Assembly: GCF_017833295.1 (NCBI RefSeq) | Contig: NZ_JAFIBW010000001.1 | Span: 4,987,501 to 5,051,500, forward strand | DNA length: 64,000 nucleotides | Direction of reading: 5' to 3' | Source: Methylobacterium sp. PvR107 | Lineage (GTDB): Bacteria > Pseudomonadota > Alphaproteobacteria > Rhizobiales > Beijerinckiaceae | In this document: positions 1-9,845 of the stretch, one piece after another | How positions within the stretch are numbered: position 1 is the first letter of the stretch | Layout of the letters: every line of letters begins with the position of its first letter | Position numbers and translations under genes: made by a program | Notes under the pieces: model-generated | What the model was told of the DNA's origin: nothing | Databases searched by the model: none | What the model saw: only the letters and a program-made list of their open reading frames with translations

Positions 1-52
1 TCGCCCGAAAGCCCAGCGACATGCACGGCATACCAGCCCTCCGGGACCGCCG

Positions 53-517
53 ATGAAACCCTCTCTGTCCATCCTCGCCGCTTGCGCCGCGCTTCACGCC
101 GTGCCGGCCGCCGCGACCTCCTTCGAGTTCGTCCCCGCGCCGCAGATCGACCTCAACCGGATGTACCGCGTCGACAAGGTGACCGGCGAGGTGACGTCCT
201 GCCAGTACGGTCTTCAGGAATCGGCCGGCGGCATCGGGCAGACAGTCTGCTTCGGGGCGGGCGAGGGCGCGGGTCCGCAGGTCCCGTCGGAATACGGGCT
301 GGTGGCGAGCCGGCACACCCGTGAGGCTGGCGTCTTCCGGGTGAACTACCGGACCGGCGAGATGAGCATCTGCTTCGTTCTGGTGAAGAAGGAGCAGGTC
401 GTCTGCACCCAGCAGGGCAAGCCCGGTGCCGAAGGTGCGTCCGACGCGCCGCTGACCGGCCCGGCTCCCGGCCGGGCCGGAGCCAGTGCCACACCGACAC
501 AGGGCGGGCGGCCGTAA
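53..517 (+). CDS. hypothetical secreted protein
   Basis: 154-residue protein of unknown function. Residues 1-21 form a short hydrophobic Sec-type signal peptide ending near AAAT. The mature part holds two similar segments, [15 protein letters not shown] and [15 protein letters not shown], each a beta-like strand with a T/TGE turn and a cysteine, suggesting an internal duplication with disulfide-capable cysteines. The C-terminus is a low-complexity Pro/Gly/Ala tail. It lies upstream of rpiA in the same direction, about 130 bp away. I recognise no named family. Confidence 0.6.
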   Translation: MKPSLSILAACAALHAVPAAATSFEFVPAPQIDLNRMYRVDKVTGEVTSCQYGLQESAGGIGQTVCFGAGEGAGPQVPSEYGLVASRHTREAGVFRVNYRTGEMSICFVLVKKEQVVCTQQGKPGAEGASDAPLTGPAPGRAGASATPTQGGRP

Positions 518-647
518 CGCGGCATCGTCGCCTCCAGCGTTCCGGTCGGCCCTGTCACGTGCTACGGGCCGGCGAACCTCCGGGGAAAGATCTTCGACCC
601 ATGACGTGCCATCGTTCGCTCCGTCCCGCCAAGCGGGCACTCTGCCG

Positions 648-1361
648 GTGAGCGGGCCGGATCTCCGCCGGGCCGCGGCCGCCCGCGCCCTCGACCTCGT
701 CGAGCCCGGCATGCGCCTCGGGCTCGGCACCGGATCGACGGCCGCCGCCTTCGTGGCACTTCTCGGCGAACGGGTCCGCACCGGGCTCGACATCGTCGGC
801 GTGCCGACCTCCGAGGCGACGCGTGCACAGGCCGAGGGCCTCGGCATCCGTCTTGCCACGCTCGACACGATGCCCGAACTCGACCTGACCATCGACGGCG
901 CCGACGAGGTCGACGACCAGCTGCGGCTGATCAAGGGCGGCGGCGCGGCGCTCCTGCGCGAGAAGATCGTCGCCTGCGCGAGCCGCCGCATGGTGGTCAT
1001 CGCCGATGCCGCCAAGCGCGTCAGCCGCCTCGGCGCCTTCCCGCTGCCGATCGAGGTCAATCCCTTCGGCCTCACGGCCACCCACCGCGCGGTCGAGGCG
1101 GCGGTCGCGGCTGCCGGCTGCGGAGGCGAAGTCCGGCTGCGCCGCCACGACGATGGCAAGCCTCTGGTCACCGACGGCGGGCATCATATCCTCGACGCCC
1201 ATCTCGGCGCGATTCCCGATCCGGAAACGCTCGGCGCGGCGCTGTGGTCGGTGCCGGGCGTGGTCGAGCACGGCCTGTTCCTCGGGATCGCCGATGCCGC
1301 CATCCTGGCGGCCGCGCGGGACGGGCAGGCCGAGGTCACCGTTCTCGGCAGCCTCGCCTGA
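648..1361 (+). CDS. rpiA: ribose-5-phosphate isomerase A
   Basis: Interconverts ribose 5-phosphate and ribulose 5-phosphate in the non-oxidative pentose phosphate pathway, in the cytoplasm. Family signatures are clear: the phosphate-binding [11 protein letters not shown] near the N-terminus, the catalytic IDGADEVD and the [13 protein letters not shown] block. At 237 residues it is close to the usual 220-235. I chose the GTG at 648 because family homology begins there; the frame stays open upstream to an ATG at 486, but that extension of about 54 residues is low-complexity and overlaps the preceding gene. Confidence 0.93.
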   Translation: MSGPDLRRAAAARALDLVEPGMRLGLGTGSTAAAFVALLGERVRTGLDIVGVPTSEATRAQAEGLGIRLATLDTMPELDLTIDGADEVDDQLRLIKGGGAALLREKIVACASRRMVVIADAAKRVSRLGAFPLPIEVNPFGLTATHRAVEAAVAAAGCGGEVRLRRHDDGKPLVTDGGHHILDAHLGAIPDPETLGAALWSVPGVVEHGLFLGIADAAILAAARDGQAEVTVLGSLA

Positions 1362-1404
1362 GGCGCCACCCTCCTCGCAGGCCCTCCTCGCAAGAAAGTC
1401 CAGC

Positions 1405-1980
1405 ATGTCCCGACGCCTCACCGCCGCGCCCAGCCTCGCGCTCGGCCTCGCGCTTCTGGCACTCCCCCACGCGGCCTTCGCCCAGGCGAACAAGGGCGGC
1501 GCGGCCAAGCCGGCGGCACAGCCGAGCACACCGGCCGCCAATACTCCGGCCGCTTCGGCCTACACGCCGAGTCACCTCGCGCTCGCCCGTGAGGTGATGC
1601 TCAGCTCCGGCATCGCCCGCTCGTTCGACTCGGTGCTGCCCGCCTTTGCCGAGCAGATCCGCAAGCAGTCGGTGACCCGGCCGGAGCTGGCCAAGGATCT
1701 CGATGAGGTCCTGGCCTCGCTGCAGCCGGAAATGGAGCTGCAGAAGCAGCGGATGATCGACATCGCGGCGCGGACCTACGCGGCGAAGTTCTCGGAGGCC
1801 GAGCTGAAGGAGATCGCGACCTTCTTCCGCTCGCCCGCCGGCAAGCACTACGTCGAGGCGCAGCCGCAGCTGCTCGACGAGATGGTGCAGGAGATGCAGG
1901 ACTGGACCCAGGACGTCTCGGAGTACGTGATGGTCCGCGTGCGCGCCGAGATGGGCAAGCGCGGCCACCAGATGCAGTGA
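1405..1980 (+). CDS. DUF2059 periplasmic protein
   Basis: 191 residues with a Sec signal peptide (about residues 1-26, ending AFAQA), then an Ala/Pro-rich linker and a helical DUF2059 domain (from about residue 55). The FSEAELKEIATFFRSPAGK segment is typical of the family. Exported, function unknown. The ATG at 1405 starts directly at the signal peptide; upstream in-frame codons overlap rpiA. It follows rpiA by 43 bp and is probably co-transcribed with it. Confidence 0.85.
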   Translation: MSRRLTAAPSLALGLALLALPHAAFAQANKGGAAKPAAQPSTPAANTPAASAYTPSHLALAREVMLSSGIARSFDSVLPAFAEQIRKQSVTRPELAKDLDEVLASLQPEMELQKQRMIDIAARTYAAKFSEAELKEIATFFRSPAGKHYVEAQPQLLDEMVQEMQDWTQDVSEYVMVRVRAEMGKRGHQMQ

Positions 1981-2022
1981 GGGCGGCCGCTCCCGGCGGC
2001 GGATCACGGTGACGAAAACCCG

Positions 2023-3243
2023 ATGAGCGCGGCGGGCCGGCTCTACGCGGCGGGCGGGGTGTTCCTCGCCGTCATGCCGCTCGCGATGGTTCTCGCCAAC
2101 CGATCCAGCCCGGTCGTGGTCGGGCTGGCGGCGCTCGCCTTCCTGGCCGGCCGATGGGTCGAGGATCGCGCAGCCCTGCGGGCGCATCTGCTGGCGCCGC
2201 TGGCGACGCCCCTGGCCGGAGCCGCGCTCGCTTTCCTCGCCTGGGCGCTCGCCGGGCTGGTCTGGAGCCCATTTCCGGTCGTGTCCCTCCGGGTCCTGTC
2301 CGAGTTCCTACCGACCCTGCTTGCCGCCTACCTGCTGGCCTGCCTGGCGCCCGGTCGCATCCCGGCCTTCGCGCCAAGGCTCGCGGCGGCCGCGATCGGC
2401 CTCGGGGGCGTTGTGATCGCGGCGGACCTCGCCACGGATCTCGCCCTCGAACGGGCGCTGGGACGGCGGGTCGCCGCCTTCGTTCACAACCGGCCGGCGC
2501 TGACCCTCGATCTCGTGGCCGGCCCGCTCGCCCTTCTGCTGTGGCGCAGGGGCGCCCGCGGTCCGGCCGTGGCGGTGCTCGGCTTCGCAGCGCTCGGGGT
2601 GCTGCGCTCGATCAGCGGGGCCGCGCAGCTTGGCCTTCTCGCAGGCGCCGCGATGTTCGTCGCAGCCCGGCTGCTGCCGAAACGGATCGGCATCGGGCTC
2701 GCCGGCCTCGGGCTCGGCCTCGCGGTGGCGCTCGCGCCCGTGGAAGGCGATCTGCTCGCCCGAATGATGCCGGAATCGGCCCACGAGCGCCTGGTGCAAT
2801 CCTCGTCCCGGGCGCGCGTCGCGATCGCGCGCAGCTTCGGGGCGGCGGTGGCTGCCGATCCCTGGCGCGGAGCGGGGACCGGTACGAGCGCACGATTCGC
2901 CGAGACGCCGGTCGCCCAGGCGTTGCCGGCCGAGATGCGGGTGCTCCTCGGCGTCGGGCATCCGCACAACAGCTTCCTGCAGGTTTGGGCCGAGCTGGGC
3001 CTGCCCGGCGCGATCCTGGCCGCACTCACCCTGATTCTGATGCTGGCCCGGGTCGCGCGGCTGGACGAGCTGGACCGGGCCGCGGCGCTCGGCCTCGTCG
3101 CCTGCGCGGCCGCGATCGCCTTCGTCGAGCATAACGGCTGGGCGGCGTGGTGGACGGCGGGGCTCGCCGCTGCCATCTCGTGGCTGCGCGAGGCCGCCCG
3201 GCCGCGCGCCGAGGCGGCATCCGGAAAGGACGGACCGGCATGA
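2023..3243 (+). CDS. O-antigen ligase/polymerase-like membrane protein
   Basis: 406 residues, nearly all hydrophobic with roughly ten to twelve predicted membrane helices. A late periplasmic loop carries the Wzy/WaaL signature GVGHPHNSFLQVWAELGLPG (about residues 308-327). Proteins of this family join O-antigen to lipid A core or polymerise polysaccharide at the periplasmic face. There is no polysaccharide cluster beside it, so the substrate cannot be assigned. Its TGA overlaps the ATG of gor, implying translational coupling. Confidence 0.8.
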   Translation: MSAAGRLYAAGGVFLAVMPLAMVLANRSSPVVVGLAALAFLAGRWVEDRAALRAHLLAPLATPLAGAALAFLAWALAGLVWSPFPVVSLRVLSEFLPTLLAAYLLACLAPGRIPAFAPRLAAAAIGLGGVVIAADLATDLALERALGRRVAAFVHNRPALTLDLVAGPLALLLWRRGARGPAVAVLGFAALGVLRSISGAAQLGLLAGAAMFVAARLLPKRIGIGLAGLGLGLAVALAPVEGDLLARMMPESAHERLVQSSSRARVAIARSFGAAVAADPWRGAGTGTSARFAETPVAQALPAEMRVLLGVGHPHNSFLQVWAELGLPGAILAALTLILMLARVARLDELDRAAALGLVACAAAIAFVEHNGWAAWWTAGLAAAISWLREAARPRAEAASGKDGPA

Positions 3244-4622
3244 GCGATTTCGACGTCGACCTCTTCGTCATCGGCGGCGGTTCAGGCGGGGTCCGGGCGG
3301 CGCGGATCGCGGCGGGCTACGGCGCGCGCGTGATGCTCGCCGAGGAGTACCGGGTCGGCGGCACCTGCGTGATCCGCGGCTGCGTGCCCAAGAAGCTGAT
3401 GGTCTATGCCGGCCGCTTCGCCGACGAGTTCGAGGATGCGGCCGGCTTCGGCTGGACCGTGGAGCGGCCGCGCTTCGACTGGAGCGTGCTCAAGAGCCGC
3501 CGCGACGCCGAGGTGACCCGGCTCGAAGGCATCTACGACGCCAACCTGATCCGGGCCGGCGTGGAGATCGTGCCCGAACGCGCCGTGATCGAGGATGCGC
3601 ACAGCGTGCGCCTGCTGAAGTCCGACCGGCGCGTCCGGGCCGGGCGCATCTTGATCGCCGTCGGCGCGCATCCGATCCAGGAGCCGGCCGTGCCGGGCAT
3701 CGAGCTGGCGATCACCTCCAACGAGGTGTTCGAGCTGGAGAGGCTGCCGGAGCGCATCCTGGTGATCGGCGGCGGCTACATCGCGGTGGAGTTCGCCGGC
3801 GTGTTCGCGGCGCTCGGCAGCCGCACCACCCTGCTGCACCGGGGCGACAAACTGCTGCGCGGCTTCGACGACGAGGTCCGCGACGCCCTCGCCGAGGCCT
3901 ACGGACGCCGCATGGACCTGCGCCTCGGGCGCAAACTGACCCGCATCGAGCGGCAAGCCGGCGGCCTCTGCGCCCGGCTCGACGACGGCAGCGCGATCGA
4001 GGCCGACCAGATCCTCGTCGCCACCGGCCGGCGGCCGAACGTCGCCGGGCTTGGCCTCGACCGCGTCGGCATCGAGACGGACGCCGCCGGCGCGATCCCG
4101 GTGGACGCCTATTCGCAGACCAATGTCCCCTCGATCTACGCGGTCGGCGACGTCACGAACCGGGCCAACCTGACCCCGGTGGCGATCCGCGAGGGCCACG
4201 CTTTCGCCGACACGGTGTTCGGCGGCAAGCCGTCCTGCGTCGATCACCGCCTGATCCCGACGGCGGTGTTCTCGACCCCCGAGATCGGCGTCGTCGGCCA
4301 TACCGAGGCGGCGGCCCGCGAAATCTACGGCAAGATCGACGTCTACAAGGCGCGGTTCCGCCCCATGAAGGCGACGCTGTCGGGTCGCGAGGAGCGGATC
4401 CTCATGAAGGTGCTCGTCGACTGCGCCAGCGACCGGGTGGTCGGCGTCCACATCTTCGGCCACGATGCCGGAGAGGTGATCCAGGCGGTCGGTATCGCGG
4501 TGACCATGGGCGCGACCAAGGCCGATTTCGACCGGACCATCGCGGTCCACCCGACGGCGGCCGAGGAGTTGGTGACCCTGCGGGTCCCGGAGGTCACCAA
4601 GCACCCCGTCGGCGTCGGCTGA
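3240..4622 (+). CDS. gor: glutathione-disulfide reductase
   Basis: NADPH- and FAD-dependent reduction of glutathione disulfide in the cytoplasm. The 460-residue protein has an FAD dinucleotide fold (IGGGSGGVRAARIAA), the redox-active disulfide CVIRGC followed by VPKKL, a second NAD(P)-binding fold (VIGGGYIAVEFAG), the ATGRRPN and YAVGDV FAD motifs and the C-terminal HPTAAEE dimerisation/His motif. The PKKL signature distinguishes Gor from lipoamide dehydrogenase. The ATG at 3240 overlaps the upstream ligase stop codon (ATGA). Confidence 0.95.
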   Translation: MSDFDVDLFVIGGGSGGVRAARIAAGYGARVMLAEEYRVGGTCVIRGCVPKKLMVYAGRFADEFEDAAGFGWTVERPRFDWSVLKSRRDAEVTRLEGIYDANLIRAGVEIVPERAVIEDAHSVRLLKSDRRVRAGRILIAVGAHPIQEPAVPGIELAITSNEVFELERLPERILVIGGGYIAVEFAGVFAALGSRTTLLHRGDKLLRGFDDEVRDALAEAYGRRMDLRLGRKLTRIERQAGGLCARLDDGSAIEADQILVATGRRPNVAGLGLDRVGIETDAAGAIPVDAYSQTNVPSIYAVGDVTNRANLTPVAIREGHAFADTVFGGKPSCVDHRLIPTAVFSTPEIGVVGHTEAAAREIYGKIDVYKARFRPMKATLSGREERILMKVLVDCASDRVVGVHIFGHDAGEVIQAVGIAVTMGATKADFDRTIAVHPTAAEELVTLRVPEVTKHPVGVG

Positions 4623-4677
4623 AGCCTCCGCGGCGGCAAGGCCTCGACGCGGTGCCCGACCGAGCCATATCAGGGGT

Positions 4678-4995
4678 ATGGGCAAGCAGGGCGCAGGTAA
4701 GGGACGACGCGGAGACGACGCGCATGCGCGCCGGCAGGCGATCATTGATGGCCTGCTGGCGGACGCGTTGCGCCCGACCTTCCATCGCCCGCCGAGCCAC
4801 GAGGCGCTGGCGGCCGATATCCGCGGCGCCATCGACCAGCTCCTCGCGAAGGCCGAGGCGCAGCGGAGTCGGAACCTGACCTACGACGACCTGGAAGAAG
4901 CCCTCCCGCCGCGCGACGTCTCGGCGGAAGACCTGGAGGCGATCTTCTGGATCCTGGCCGAGCACGGGATCGAGGTCGAGGACGGCGAGGCCTGA
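4678..4995 (+). CDS. stand-alone sigma-70 region 1.1-like protein
   Basis: 105 residues. The C-terminal third (about 65-105), beginning LTYDDLEEALPP and ending ILAEHGIEVEDGEA, follows the pattern of region 1.1 of primary sigma factors (LTY-x-E-x-N-x-x-LP ... I-x-x-M-G-I-x-V). In RpoD that region blocks DNA entry to free sigma and the polymerase channel. No other sigma region is encoded here. The N-terminal half is charged and helical. A role in RNA polymerase binding is inference. An AGGGG sequence precedes the ATG. Confidence 0.7.
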   Translation: MGKQGAGKGRRGDDAHARRQAIIDGLLADALRPTFHRPPSHEALAADIRGAIDQLLAKAEAQRSRNLTYDDLEEALPPRDVSAEDLEAIFWILAEHGIEVEDGEA

Positions 4996-5110
4996 CGCCG
5001 GGGCGCGCCTGCCCCCGGTTTCCGGCACTCGCAACTCCGCGGGAACCTCTCTATAAGCCGCGCTTCGCGCACGAGGCGCGATCGCACGAGAGGGTGCGCG
5101 GAGAGAGGTC

Positions 5111-6493
5111 ATGGGCGAGCGTTGGACACCGAAGAGCTGGAGGCATCTGCCGATCGAGCAGGTCCCCACCTATCCGGACGCCGCTGCCCTCGGTGCGGTC
5201 GAGACCCAGATCGCGAGCTTTCCGCCGTTGGTTTTTGCCGGTGAGGCCCGCAAGCTGAAATCGGCACTCGCGCGCGTGTCGGAGGGCGAGGCGTTCCTTC
5301 TTCAGGGCGGCGACTGCGCCGAGAGCTTCGACGAGCACTCCGCCGACAACATCCGCGACTTCTTCCGGGTGTTCCTGCAGATGGCGATGGTCCTCACCTT
5401 CGCGGGCGGATCGCCGGTGGTGAAGGTCGGGCGCATCGCCGGGCAGTTCGCCAAGCCACGCTCCTCGCCCACCGAGACCCTCGAGGGCGTGAGCCTGCCG
5501 AGCTACCGGGGCGACATCATCAACGGTATCGACTTCACCGAGGAGTCGCGGATCCCGGATCCGCGCCGTCAGCTCGAGGCTTACCGCCAATCGGCCGCGA
5601 CCCTCAACCTGCTGCGCGCCTTCGCCACCGGTGGCTACGCCAACCTGGAGAATGCGCATCGCTGGATGCTGGGCTTCGTGAAGGATTCGCCGCAATCCTC
5701 TCGCTACCAGGATGTCGCCGGCCGGATGACCGACGCCCTCGATTTCATGCGGGCGATCGGCATCAATCCGGAGACGCACCCGGAGGTGCGGACGACCGAT
5801 TTCTACACCAGCCACGAGGCCCTGCTGCTCGGCTACGAGGAAGCGCTGACCCGCGTCGACTCGACCACCGGCGACTGGTACGCGACCTCCGGGCACATGC
5901 TGTGGATCGGCGACCGCACGCGGCAGCCGGATCACGCCCATGTGGAATATGCCCGCGGCATCAAGAACCCGATCGGTCTGAAATGCGGCCCGTCCATGAA
6001 GGCGGATGGCCTGATCCGGCTGATCGATCAGCTCAACCCGGAGAACGAAGCCGGGCGTCTGAGCCTGATCTGCCGGTTCGGCGCCGACAAGGTCGGCGAT
6101 CACCTGCCGGCCCTGATCCGGACCGTCGCGCGCGAGGGGCGCAAGGTGGTGTGGATCTGCGATCCGATGCACGGCAACACGATCCCGGCGGGCCGCTACA
6201 AGACCCGGCCGTTCGAGCGGGTCATGCAGGAGATCGAGGGCTTCTTCGGCGTTCACCGGGCCGAAGGCACCATCGCGGGCGGCATCCATCTGGAGATGAC
6301 CGGCAAGGACGTCACCGAATGCACGGGCGGCGCCCGGGCGCTGACGGCCGACGATCTGCAGGACCGCTACCACACCTACTGCGATCCGCGCCTGAACGCC
6401 GAGCAGGCGCTGGAAGTCGCGTTCCGCACGGCCGAACTGGTCAAGGCCGAGCGCAGCCACGTGGAGCGTCCGCGTCTCGACGCGGCGGAGTAA
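5111..6493 (+). CDS. aroG: class II (plant-type) DAHP synthase
   Basis: Condenses phosphoenolpyruvate with erythrose 4-phosphate to form DAHP, the first step of the shikimate pathway. The 460-residue length matches class II enzymes rather than the ~350-residue E. coli type. Diagnostic blocks: [37 protein letters not shown] and [11 protein letters not shown]; Cys, Glu and His residues of these blocks bind the metal. GAGAGAGGTC precedes the ATG. The gene stands alone. The symbol follows common annotation of this class; aroF or aroH would be equally defensible. Confidence 0.93.
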   Translation: MGERWTPKSWRHLPIEQVPTYPDAAALGAVETQIASFPPLVFAGEARKLKSALARVSEGEAFLLQGGDCAESFDEHSADNIRDFFRVFLQMAMVLTFAGGSPVVKVGRIAGQFAKPRSSPTETLEGVSLPSYRGDIINGIDFTEESRIPDPRRQLEAYRQSAATLNLLRAFATGGYANLENAHRWMLGFVKDSPQSSRYQDVAGRMTDALDFMRAIGINPETHPEVRTTDFYTSHEALLLGYEEALTRVDSTTGDWYATSGHMLWIGDRTRQPDHAHVEYARGIKNPIGLKCGPSMKADGLIRLIDQLNPENEAGRLSLICRFGADKVGDHLPALIRTVAREGRKVVWICDPMHGNTIPAGRYKTRPFERVMQEIEGFFGVHRAEGTIAGGIHLEMTGKDVTECTGGARALTADDLQDRYHTYCDPRLNAEQALEVAFRTAELVKAERSHVERPRLDAAE

Positions 6494-6548
6494 CGCGCCG
6501 TCCACCGCAGCCGCCGATGTCCGCATCCGGCCGCGGGAACGCCACCCT

Positions 6549-6660
6549 GTGATCCCGGGGCCGCGCTGCGGAGCCCGGGATCCAGCCCCGCCGACGCGGC
6601 GCATTCGAGCATCGTCGCGGTCATCGGTTCCAGGCTCGCCTGCGGCGCCCCGGAAAGACG
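6549..6660. repeat. dispersed intergenic repeat, copy 1
   Basis: Noncoding stretch beginning TGATCCCGGGGCCGCG and containing GGAGCCCGGGATCCAG, ending near CGCCCCGGAAAGAC. The same order of blocks occurs at 16428-16543. It sits in the 258-bp gap between the DAHP synthase and the convergent GGDEF/EAL gene. The rest of the gap shows nothing recognisable. Confidence 0.6.
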
Positions 6661-6750
6661 ATGGGGCAGGCTCGGCTCGGGCGACGGAATGAGGCTGGCA
6701 GACAAAGCCCTGAGCGAAAAAATCGGGTTCGTTCCGTTCGGCCCCCCCAG

Positions 6751-9633
6751 TCAGGCAATAGCCCGGCTGGTGCCATTCCAGCGGCGGATCACGTCGGCGA
6801 CCTCCGAGACCGGGACAGGGCGGCTGAACAGGTAGCCCTGGACCTCGTCACAACCCTCCGCCCGAAGCTGCGCCAGCTGCGCCTCGGTCTCCACGCCCTC
6901 GGCGGTCGTGGTCATGCCGAGGCTGGCGCCGAGGCCAATCACCGCGCGGACGATGAAGTTGGTCCCGTCCTTGATGCAGAGGTCGCGCACGAAGGATTGG
7001 TCGATCTTGATCTTGTCGAAGGGGAAGCTGCGCAGGTAGCTCAGCGACGAATAGCCGGTGCCGAAATCGTCCATGGCGACCCGCACACCCAGCGCCTTCA
7101 GGCTGTGCAGGATGGCCGTCGTGGAACCGGGATTCGCGACCAGCACCGATTCGGTGATCTCCAGCTCCAGTCGCCGGCCCGGCAGGCCCGTGCGCCGCAG
7201 GGCCTCCCGGACGGCCGTGACGAGGCTCGCCGACGTGAACTGGACCGCCGAGACGTTGACGGCGACCTTGAGGCCGTCCGGCCAGTGGGCGGCGACCTCG
7301 CAGGCGCGGCGCAGCACCCATTCGCCGAGCGGCACGATCAGTCCGAGTTCCTCGGCGATCGGGATGAACTCGGCCGGGGAGATGAAGCCGCGGACCGGAT
7401 GGTTCCAGCGCAACAGGGCCTCGAAGCCGCAGACCCGGTCGGTGTCGAGGCTGTAGATCGGCTGGTAATAGACCTCGAAGGCCTCGCGGGTCAGCGCCTC
7501 GCGCAGGTCCCGCTCGAGGATCCGGCGCGCCTGGAGTCGGGCATCCATCTCGGGCTCGAAGAACCGGAACGAACCGCGCGCCTCGGTCTTGCCCCGGTCG
7601 AGGGCGACCTCGGCATTCTTCAGGAGCTTGTCGCAGCTGGTGCCGTCACTCGGCGCCAGGGTGATGCCGATGGTCAGCCCGACGCTGATCTCATGGCTGC
7701 TCAGGCTGTAGGGCGCGCCCACCACCTCGATGATCCGGCGCGCCAGCACTGCGGCGTCCTCCGGCCGGTCGATGCCGCGCTGAACCACGATGAACTCGTC
7801 GGCGCCAAGCCGGGCGACGCAATCGATCTCGCGCACGCAGGCGGTCAGCCGGTTGGCCACAGCGGCGAGCAGCTCGTCTCCGACACCGTGCCCGAGGGTC
7901 TCGTTGACGGGCCGAAAATCGTCGAGATCGATGGCGAAGACCGCGAAGCCGTAATCGCGCCCCGCCTGGGCGACCGCCATGTCGATCTGCTGGCCCAGGG
8001 CCACCCGGTTCGGCAGCCCCGTGAGCATGTCGTGATGGGCCAGGAAGGCGATGCGCGCCTCGGCGCGGCGGCGCTCGGTCACGTCCTCATAGGTGGCCAC
8101 GAAGCCGCCATCGGCCGTCTCGCGCCGATCGATGGCGACGATCCGACCGTTGCTGAGTTCCTGGAAATGCGTGCGCCACGCGCCGTTCTGGAAGGCCTCG
8201 CGCTGCTGGCGCACCAAGGTGTCGAGGTCGCAGCCCGGATGATTGCCGGCCACGAGGCTGGCCGTCATGACCTCGAGCGTCGTCATCCCGGGCGCCACGG
8301 CGCGCGGAGGCAGGCCGTAGATCTCGCTGTAGCGCCGGTTGACCACCATCAGGCGGTCTTGTGCGTCGTACAGGCAGAGCCCCTGGGACATGTTGTCCAG
8401 GGCCGCGTCGAGGCGGAGATTCGTGAGGGTCAGCCGGTCCTCCTGCTCCTTGAGCAGGCTGATGTCGCTGCAGACGGCGATGAAGCCGCCTTCCTGGGTC
8501 GGGCTGCGGCTGACCCGCAGCCAGCGTCCGTCGGCGAGCTGGATATCGCCGTCCCGGGCGAGCGCCCGGACGCAATCCTCAAGCGCCTCCGGACCTTCGC
8601 CCCGCGAGCCCCCGGCCAGCCGCGCCAGGGAGATCCCAGCCTCGATGGCAGCGCCGAGCCCCTCGAAGAACCGCAGCGCCTGGGTGTTGGCAAGGGCGAT
8701 GCGGCCGGCCGCATCGACCACCACCACACCCTCACGCGATGTCTGGAGCGCGTCCGTCACCAGCGCCTCGGCGACGCGGCGCTGGCTGACCTCGCGGGCC
8801 ATCATCGCCTGGATGTTGTCGCGCATGACGGCCATGGAGCGAAGCAGGCTGCCGAGCTCGTCGCGCCCGCCGGCCAGGATGCGCGCGTCGAGGCGGCCGC
8901 TGGCGATGCGCTCCGCTGCGGCGGAGGCGGCGGCCAGAGGCCCCGTGATGCGTCGGTTGAGCAGCCACGCGATCAGCCCGCAGATGATGACCGCAAGGGC
9001 TGCCGCGATCGCATTGACCTGCATTTCCCGAGCGACGAGGACACGGGCCGCCTGCCGGAAGGTGAAGCCGTCGCCCGCCGTGTAGTTCACCAACAGATCG
9101 ATCTGGTTATCGACCGCGTGCGCCCGCTGATCCAGCTCGTCCCAACGTTCCGAAACGGCCGTGGCGGGGTTCAGCGTTCGGCGCATCTCCTCCCATGCAG
9201 CCACGCCCGCCTGTACCGCGCCGGCCGTCCGTACGGCCCGGTCCGACTGGGAGCGCTCCACCGCGATCGTCAGGTCCTCGGCCAGCGTCGTCGAGAGATC
9301 CGCAATCTCCGCGTCCAGCTTGGCGGCCTCCGTTGCATTCTGGGCGTGCATCCTGCGCGCGAAGACGGTCCGCATCTTGGCGAAGTCCGCCGCGGTCGCC
9401 CGCGCATAATTGATGGACATCAGCGATTCGTCGTAGGTGCGGTTGATCAGCGTGCCGATATGCGAGATCGCCACCACCGCGTAGAGCCCGAGCAGGCCCG
9501 ACAGCAGGCTCATGCCGAGGAAGGCCACGAAAATCCGGCCGCGAATCGTCGTGAAGAAACCCAGATGGCCGCGCGCCGCGTACGACAGCCTTGCCCGTGG
9601 CTTATCGTCAGTCGCTGTCTCGGGGTCTCGCAT
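6751..9633 (-). CDS. membrane PAS/GGDEF/EAL c-di-GMP protein
   Basis: 960 residues. TM helices at about 33-57 and 206-226 flank a periplasmic helical sensor region; then HAMP (227-280), two PAS domains (about 293-395 and 405-525), a GGDEF domain (530-690) and an EAL domain (705-945). The GGDEF motif reads GADEF (about 610-614), so cyclase activity is probably reduced or lost. The EAL domain keeps EALLRW, NVSAVQF, LEITES, DDFGTGYSS, KIDQSF and AEGVET, so it is predicted to be an active c-di-GMP phosphodiesterase tuned by the sensor and the GGDEF domain. Confidence 0.92.
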   Translation of the reverse strand: MRDPETATDDKPRARLSYAARGHLGFFTTIRGRIFVAFLGMSLLSGLLGLYAVVAISHIGTLINRTYDESLMSINYARATAADFAKMRTVFARRMHAQNATEAAKLDAEIADLSTTLAEDLTIAVERSQSDRAVRTAGAVQAGVAAWEEMRRTLNPATAVSERWDELDQRAHAVDNQIDLLVNYTAGDGFTFRQAARVLVAREMQVNAIAAALAVIICGLIAWLLNRRITGPLAAASAAAERIASGRLDARILAGGRDELGSLLRSMAVMRDNIQAMMAREVSQRRVAEALVTDALQTSREGVVVVDAAGRIALANTQALRFFEGLGAAIEAGISLARLAGGSRGEGPEALEDCVRALARDGDIQLADGRWLRVSRSPTQEGGFIAVCSDISLLKEQEDRLTLTNLRLDAALDNMSQGLCLYDAQDRLMVVNRRYSEIYGLPPRAVAPGMTTLEVMTASLVAGNHPGCDLDTLVRQQREAFQNGAWRTHFQELSNGRIVAIDRRETADGGFVATYEDVTERRRAEARIAFLAHHDMLTGLPNRVALGQQIDMAVAQAGRDYGFAVFAIDLDDFRPVNETLGHGVGDELLAAVANRLTACVREIDCVARLGADEFIVVQRGIDRPEDAAVLARRIIEVVGAPYSLSSHEISVGLTIGITLAPSDGTSCDKLLKNAEVALDRGKTEARGSFRFFEPEMDARLQARRILERDLREALTREAFEVYYQPIYSLDTDRVCGFEALLRWNHPVRGFISPAEFIPIAEELGLIVPLGEWVLRRACEVAAHWPDGLKVAVNVSAVQFTSASLVTAVREALRRTGLPGRRLELEITESVLVANPGSTTAILHSLKALGVRVAMDDFGTGYSSLSYLRSFPFDKIKIDQSFVRDLCIKDGTNFIVRAVIGLGASLGMTTTAEGVETEAQLAQLRAEGCDEVQGYLFSRPVPVSEVADVIRRWNGTSRAIA

Positions 9634-9751
9634 CGCACCGGCCGCCGCGTCACAGGTGCGATCCCATGTAATTGCTACATGTTAAGAGGCGATTAGCCCG
9701 AGGCTTTCCGAAAAGGAATCAATAGCGTCCGCGAACTTCGGTACAGGGCCG

Positions 9752-9788
9752 CCGAATGCGTTCGATTTAGGACATATCACGCATTCGG
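9752..9788. promoter_or_regulatory. 9-bp inverted repeat in a divergent promoter region
   Basis: CCGAATGCG (9752-9760) and CGCATTCGG (9780-9788) are perfect inverted repeats 19 bp apart. They lie in the relatively AT-rich 212-bp region between the divergent EAL and cupredoxin genes. It could be an operator or part of a 5' UTR hairpin; no regulator can be assigned. Confidence 0.4.
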
Positions 9789-9845
9789 AAAATGATTTCT
9801 CAATGAAACGTCGGCTAGGCTGATCCTCAGAACCCGAGGAATAGC

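Noticed and set aside
6661..9696. A 1011-codon plus-strand frame opposite the GGDEF/EAL gene.
   Set aside because: Antisense shadow in high-GC DNA; no domain, biased composition.
9787..9812. GGAAA-N17-CGTC as a general-stress EcfG promoter for the cupredoxin.
   Set aside because: Two departures from GGAAC-N16/17-CGTT; too weak without comparison.
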